The notes below the pieces were generated by a model. The model searched no databases, was not told the origin of the DNA, and saw only the letters and a list, made by a program, of their open reading frames with translations. The position numbers and the translations under genes are program-made. This document shows, piece by piece, positions 61,246-64,000 of a stretch of DNA of 64,000 nucleotides. Origin of the DNA: Mycolicibacillus koreensis (lineage in GTDB: Bacteria; Actinomycetota; Actinomycetes; Mycobacteriales; Mycobacteriaceae); NCBI RefSeq assembly GCF_002104795.1, contig NZ_NCXO01000007.1, positions 55,418 through 119,417 on the forward strand, written 5' to 3'. Position 1 is the first letter of the stretch. Every line of letters starts with the position of its first letter.

Positions 61246-62748
61246 GTGACTCCCCGCATCGCGGATCCGACGCTGGCGGCGCGGATCTGCACCGCCGAGG
61301 AGGCGGCCGCGCTGATCCACGACGGTGACCGGGTCGCGATGAGCGGGTTCACCGGGGCCGGACACCCCAAGGCGGTGCCGGCCGCACTGGCCCGCCGCGC
61401 CACCGAGCAGGCCGAAGCCGGCGGACGCACCCCCCGCATCGAGATGTGGACCGGAGCGGGCACCGTGGCGGCTGTCGACGGCGCCCTGGCCGCCGCCGGG
61501 TTGATCAGTCGGCGGCTGCCGTATCAGTCCGACCCCACCCTGCGTGCGGCGATCAATGCCGGCGAGGTGGACTACCTCGACCTGCACATCGGCCAGGTCG
61601 CGCCGTTGGCGCGTCACGGGGCCCTCGGCGAGGTGAGCGTCGCCCTGATCGAGGCCGCGGCCATCACCGCCGACGGGGACCTGGTGCCCACCACCTCGGT
61701 GGGCAACAGTCAGACCTGGCTGGATCTGGCCGACCGGGTGATCGTCGAGGTCAACTCCTGGCATGCGTCGGCCCTGCACGGCCTGCACGACATCGCCGCC
61801 GATACCGGGGCTTCCGTTCCCATCCGCGCCGCCGGCGACCGGATCGGGGCACCGGTGTTGACGTGTTCACCCGACAAGGTGGTGGCGGTGGTGCCCACGG
61901 ACGCCGCCGAGGGCAACGACGCTTTCACCGCCCCCGATGCGGCGTCGCACCGGATCGCCGGGCATCTGCTGGATTTCCTCGCCGCCGAGGTGAGGGCCCG
62001 GCGCCTCCCCGCGTCGCTGCGGCCGCTGCAGTCGGGCGTGGGCAACGTGGCCAACGCGGTGCTCGCGGCGTTGGCCGACAGCGGGTTCACCGATCTGAGC
62101 GCCTACACCGAGGTGATCTCCGACGGGATGCTCTCGCTGATCGACAGCGGCCGGATGCGGGTGGCCTCGGCGACCTCGCTGGCGCTGAGCACCGACGGGA
62201 TGAGCCGGTTTCGTGCCGGCGACTATCGGGACCGAATCGTGTTGCGGCCCGCGGAGATCAGCAACCACCCCGAGGTGGTGCGGCGACTGGGGGTGATCGC
62301 CCTCAACAGCATGATCGAGGCCGACATCTACGGCAACATCAACTCCTCCCACATCGTGGGTAGCCGGATCATGAACGGGGTCGGCGGTTCCGGGGATTTC
62401 GCGCGAAATGGATTTCTGTCGGTGTTCATCACCCCGTCGGTCGCCAAAGGCGGTGCGGTGTCGGCGATCGTGCCGATGGCCAGCCACGTCGATCACCCGG
62501 GCCAGGATGTCGACGTGATCGTCACCGAACATGGCCTGGCCGATCTGCGCGGGCTCGCCCCGCGTCAGCGCGCCGCCCGGATCATCGCGTGCTGCGCGCA
62601 CCCCGATTACCGTGGCGCGCTCGATGATTACTTCCAGCGCGCCCTGCGCGACGGTCCGGGACGCCACACCCCGCATCTTCTCGGGGAGGCTCTGTCCTGG
62701 CATTCCCGCTACGTCAGCGAGGGCAGCATGCGCGGCTCAGCGCAGTAG
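61246..62748 (+). CDS. acetyl-CoA hydrolase/CoA-transferase family protein (class I)
   Basis: Probably a succinyl-CoA:acetate CoA-transferase or acetyl-CoA hydrolase. N-terminal [14 protein letters not shown] (about 32-45), [15 protein letters not shown] (about 107-121), active-site Glu region in [13 protein letters not shown] / EVISDGML (about 288-298), [36 protein letters not shown] (about 365-400), and [18 protein letters not shown] (about 426-443). 500 residues. GTG start 61246. Its 3' end overlaps the 3' end of the truncated fadE25 by 12 bp, in convergent orientation. Confidence 0.9.
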   Translation: MTPRIADPTLAARICTAEEAAALIHDGDRVAMSGFTGAGHPKAVPAALARRATEQAEAGGRTPRIEMWTGAGTVAAVDGALAAAGLISRRLPYQSDPTLRAAINAGEVDYLDLHIGQVAPLARHGALGEVSVALIEAAAITADGDLVPTTSVGNSQTWLDLADRVIVEVNSWHASALHGLHDIAADTGASVPIRAAGDRIGAPVLTCSPDKVVAVVPTDAAEGNDAFTAPDAASHRIAGHLLDFLAAEVRARRLPASLRPLQSGVGNVANAVLAALADSGFTDLSAYTEVISDGMLSLIDSGRMRVASATSLALSTDGMSRFRAGDYRDRIVLRPAEISNHPEVVRRLGVIALNSMIEADIYGNINSSHIVGSRIMNGVGGSGDFARNGFLSVFITPSVAKGGAVSAIVPMASHVDHPGQDVDVIVTEHGLADLRGLAPRQRAARIIACCAHPDYRGALDDYFQRALRDGPGRHTPHLLGEALSWHSRYVSEGSMRGSAQ

Positions 62749-62922
62749 GGCGCGGCTCATGACGACGCGTTGAATCTGGTTGGTGCCCTCGTAGATCTGG
62801 GTGATCTTGGCGTCACGCATCATGCGTTCGACGGGGAAGTCGATGGTGTAACCGGCCCCGCCGAACAACTGCACCGCGTCGGTGGTGATCTCCATGGCCA
62901 CATCGGAGGCGAAGCAGACCGC
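62737..62922 (-). pseudogene. fadE25: 3' remnant of a FadE25-like acyl-CoA dehydrogenase
   Basis: Only the last 61 codons are left. Read on the minus strand they give [61 protein letters not shown] and TGA at 62739. This is the C-terminus of the short-chain acyl-CoA dehydrogenases, with the position and type expected for FadE25 (Rv3274c), downstream of ctpC in M. tuberculosis. Just upstream, at 62923-62925, the frame meets an in-frame TAG and similarity stops; the upstream DNA is AT-richer. The gene has therefore lost about 330 codons, by insertion or rearrangement. The ORF track has no call here. Confidence 0.85.
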
Positions 62923-62927
62923 CTATA

Positions 62928-63110
62928 GTGGCCGTCCATTATCATTACCGGTCTGAGCATCAAAACGGGGCGACCTCCTGCGTTTGCCCGACTACACCTC
63001 CGCCGGAAATAATCCTTTTGGATCAGTACGGGGTTGATGTGAAGAGTTGGCTGATCCACTTCGGCGTCGGCTACCCAGCGGGCACGATCACCCCCGCCGG
63101 AAGGAAGTGA
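62928..63110 (+). CDS. short ORF starting at the fadE25 break, unknown
   Basis: GTG 62928 opens a 60-residue frame (MAVHYHYRSEHQNG..., then PEIILLDQYGVDVKSWLIHFGVGYPAGTITPAGRK) whose stop is 3 bp before the lipoprotein start. It begins at the junction with the fadE25 remnant and has no ribosome site. The C-terminal half looks protein-like, so it may be the 3' end of a gene whose 5' part was lost or a genuine small gene. I do not recognise it. Confidence 0.35.
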   Translation: MAVHYHYRSEHQNGATSCVCPTTPPPEIILLDQYGVDVKSWLIHFGVGYPAGTITPAGRK

Positions 63111-63113
63111 ACT

Positions 63114-63890
63114 GTGCCCCCAATCACGTTTGGACGGCTCGCCGCGCTCGGTTGTACCGTCGCGTTGACCTGCGTTTCCTCCTGCGGTACGACGCCGGAT
63201 ACCGAGAACACCGCAGCGCCCCCGACTGCAGCAGAAGACCTCTACGCCCGCGCGCACTACACCGTGATCTGGTCCGATGCGGCCGGGATCAGCCTGATGT
63301 CCCCGGACGCCACCTACATCCGCGCCAGCATGGAATCACTGTACGTCGCCGCACTCAACGGCAACGCCGACGCCGCCGCCCCCGGCTTCTGGGACACCCT
63401 CACCGGCCCCGCAGAAGAATACGCCCGCAACTTCTTCCGCTCGGGGCCCGGCAACCCCGAATACGGCATCCACCGCTACGAAATCCACCGCTACGAATTC
63501 CTCACCGCTACCCACAACGACACCGACAACACCACCACCGCCACCATCTGCCTATACTGGAACCAGACCGGAACGGCCGCCTACGACCCCGACACCAAAA
63601 ACGAAATAGACAAGAAGTCGTTCTCGAGCTTTTACCCGTCAAGCGAGACACTTACCTTCAAGAAGGGCGGCGAGACCGCACCACCCGGCCATCAATCCGG
63701 CGCCGACACCTTCCCCAGCACACCACTATTCGGCACATGGAAAACAATCGACTGGAAGCGAGACTTTCGGTCCGATAACCCGTGCCGGGACCGGCTGTTG
63801 CCGGGCGTGCCCCCCGGGGAATGGACCACACCGACCATCGCCGACGTCCCACACGAGCCCAGCTACCCCGGCTGGTCAAACGGATCATAG
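63114..63890 (+). CDS. putative lipoprotein in the AT-richer segment
   Basis: GTG 63114 follows GGAAGGAAG. MPPITFGRLAALGCTVALTCVSSC has a signal peptide and lipobox-like VSSC (Cys24). The mature part (258-residue ORF) has a DLYARAHYTVIWSDAAGISLMSPDATYIRASMESLYVAALNGN start, a short repeat (YEIHRYE), and Asn/Thr/Asp-rich TATHNDTDNTTTATICLYWN. Codon use is more AT-rich than in the neighbours, suggesting foreign origin. No named family is recognised; such lipoproteins are common in mycobacterial accessory regions. Confidence 0.7.
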   Translation: MPPITFGRLAALGCTVALTCVSSCGTTPDTENTAAPPTAAEDLYARAHYTVIWSDAAGISLMSPDATYIRASMESLYVAALNGNADAAAPGFWDTLTGPAEEYARNFFRSGPGNPEYGIHRYEIHRYEFLTATHNDTDNTTTATICLYWNQTGTAAYDPDTKNEIDKKSFSSFYPSSETLTFKKGGETAPPGHQSGADTFPSTPLFGTWKTIDWKRDFRSDNPCRDRLLPGVPPGEWTTPTIADVPHEPSYPGWSNGS

Positions 63891-63923
63891 AAACTTTTAC
63901 GAAAGACCCACACTGTGTCAGTC

Positions 63924-64000
63924 TGAACCGCCCCGGTGTGTCCGGAGACTTACTGGTTTGAGAACTCGGCGGGTTGCTGAGTTCGGTGGTGACGGTAGTA
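63924..64000. mobile_element. candidate insertion-sequence end at the right window edge
   Basis: From 63924 the sequence TGAACCGCCCCGG, then TGTCCGGAGACTT, resembles the terminal inverted repeat of IS3-family elements of actinobacteria. No transposase frame is visible in the remaining 77 bp. The assignment rests on the terminus look alone. The rest of 63891-63923 contains ACACTGTGT and no gene. Confidence 0.4.

Noticed and set aside
62915..62955. CAGACC/GGTCTG inverted repeat across the fadE25 break
   Set aside because: Only six bases with a 29-base spacer; expected by chance, and does not resemble a mobile-element end.

Overview
The window is high-GC DNA from a mycobacterium. Nearly all genes and their order match the M. 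tuberculosis Rv3226c-Rv3274c interval: a SRAP gene, aroA, rsgA, desA3 and its reductase, ppk2, a split-in-Mtb wax-synthase gene, secA1, hpf, comF, lpqB-mtrB-mtrA, tmk, sahH, alkB, manA, pmmA, whiB2, fbiAB, manB, wbbL, rmlD, lcp1, pacL1-ctpC and a fadE25 remnant. The desaturase, arabinogalactan-linker (rmlD, wbbL), mannosylation, F420, WhiB2 and MtrAB genes point to Mycobacteriaceae. The species cannot be named from this. Comparisons with M. tuberculosis rest on recalled gene order and protein sequences, not on a search.

Layout. 1-3.0 kb: SRAP protease (cut by the window edge, with an in-frame tandem repeat) divergent from aroA-rsgA. 3.0-8.4 kb: lipid and polyphosphate genes (desA3, its flavin/2Fe-2S reductase, DUF6912, ppk2, Tgs3-like acyltransferase); the two desaturase genes carry matching palindromic operators. 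8.6-13.5 kb: Rv3235-like protein, secA1, hpf, comF. 13.5-17.4 kb: an accessory quinol nitric oxide reductase operon with an odd Cys-rich membrane protein and a slipin. 17.4-22.3 kb: lpqB-mtrB-mtrA-tmk. 22.3-27.4 kb: a complete dormancy cluster (tgs1, Rv3131-type nitroreductase, devS, devR) lying between tmk and sahH, with DosR-like boxes. 27.5-33.7 kb: sahH, alkane hydroxylase unit (alkB, rubredoxin, TetR), amino-acid permease, CDF transporter.

33.7-47.2 kb: GDP-mannose and dTDP-rhamnose supply and cell-wall linkage (manA, TobH-like gene, pmmA, manB, wbbL, rmlD, lcp1), interleaved with whiB2, a degenerate metallopeptidase, F420 genes fbiA-fbiB coupled to a NUDIX gene, and a TIGR03089 gene. 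47.2-49.7 kb: pacL1-ctpC metal efflux. 49.8-53.6 kb: a four-gene catabolic operon (phosphotriesterase-like lactonase, SDR, acyl-CoA dehydrogenase, SDR). 53.6-58.6 kb: a metal-uptake locus whose ABC ATPase is fused in one reading frame to a FhuF-type ferric reductase domain. 58.6-60.6 kb: MpaB-family oxygenase, small membrane protein and TetR operon with a palindromic operator. 60.6-62.7 kb: coupled leader ORF and membrane protein, then a class I CoA-transferase.

At about 62.92 kb the conserved backbone breaks. Only the last 61 codons of a FadE25-like gene remain, followed by AT-richer DNA with an orphan lipoprotein and what looks like an insertion-sequence end near 63.92 kb. The most unusual items are the ATPase-FhuF fusion, the transposase-like Cys domain in the nitric oxide reductase operon, the relocated dormancy cluster and the truncated fadE25 junction.
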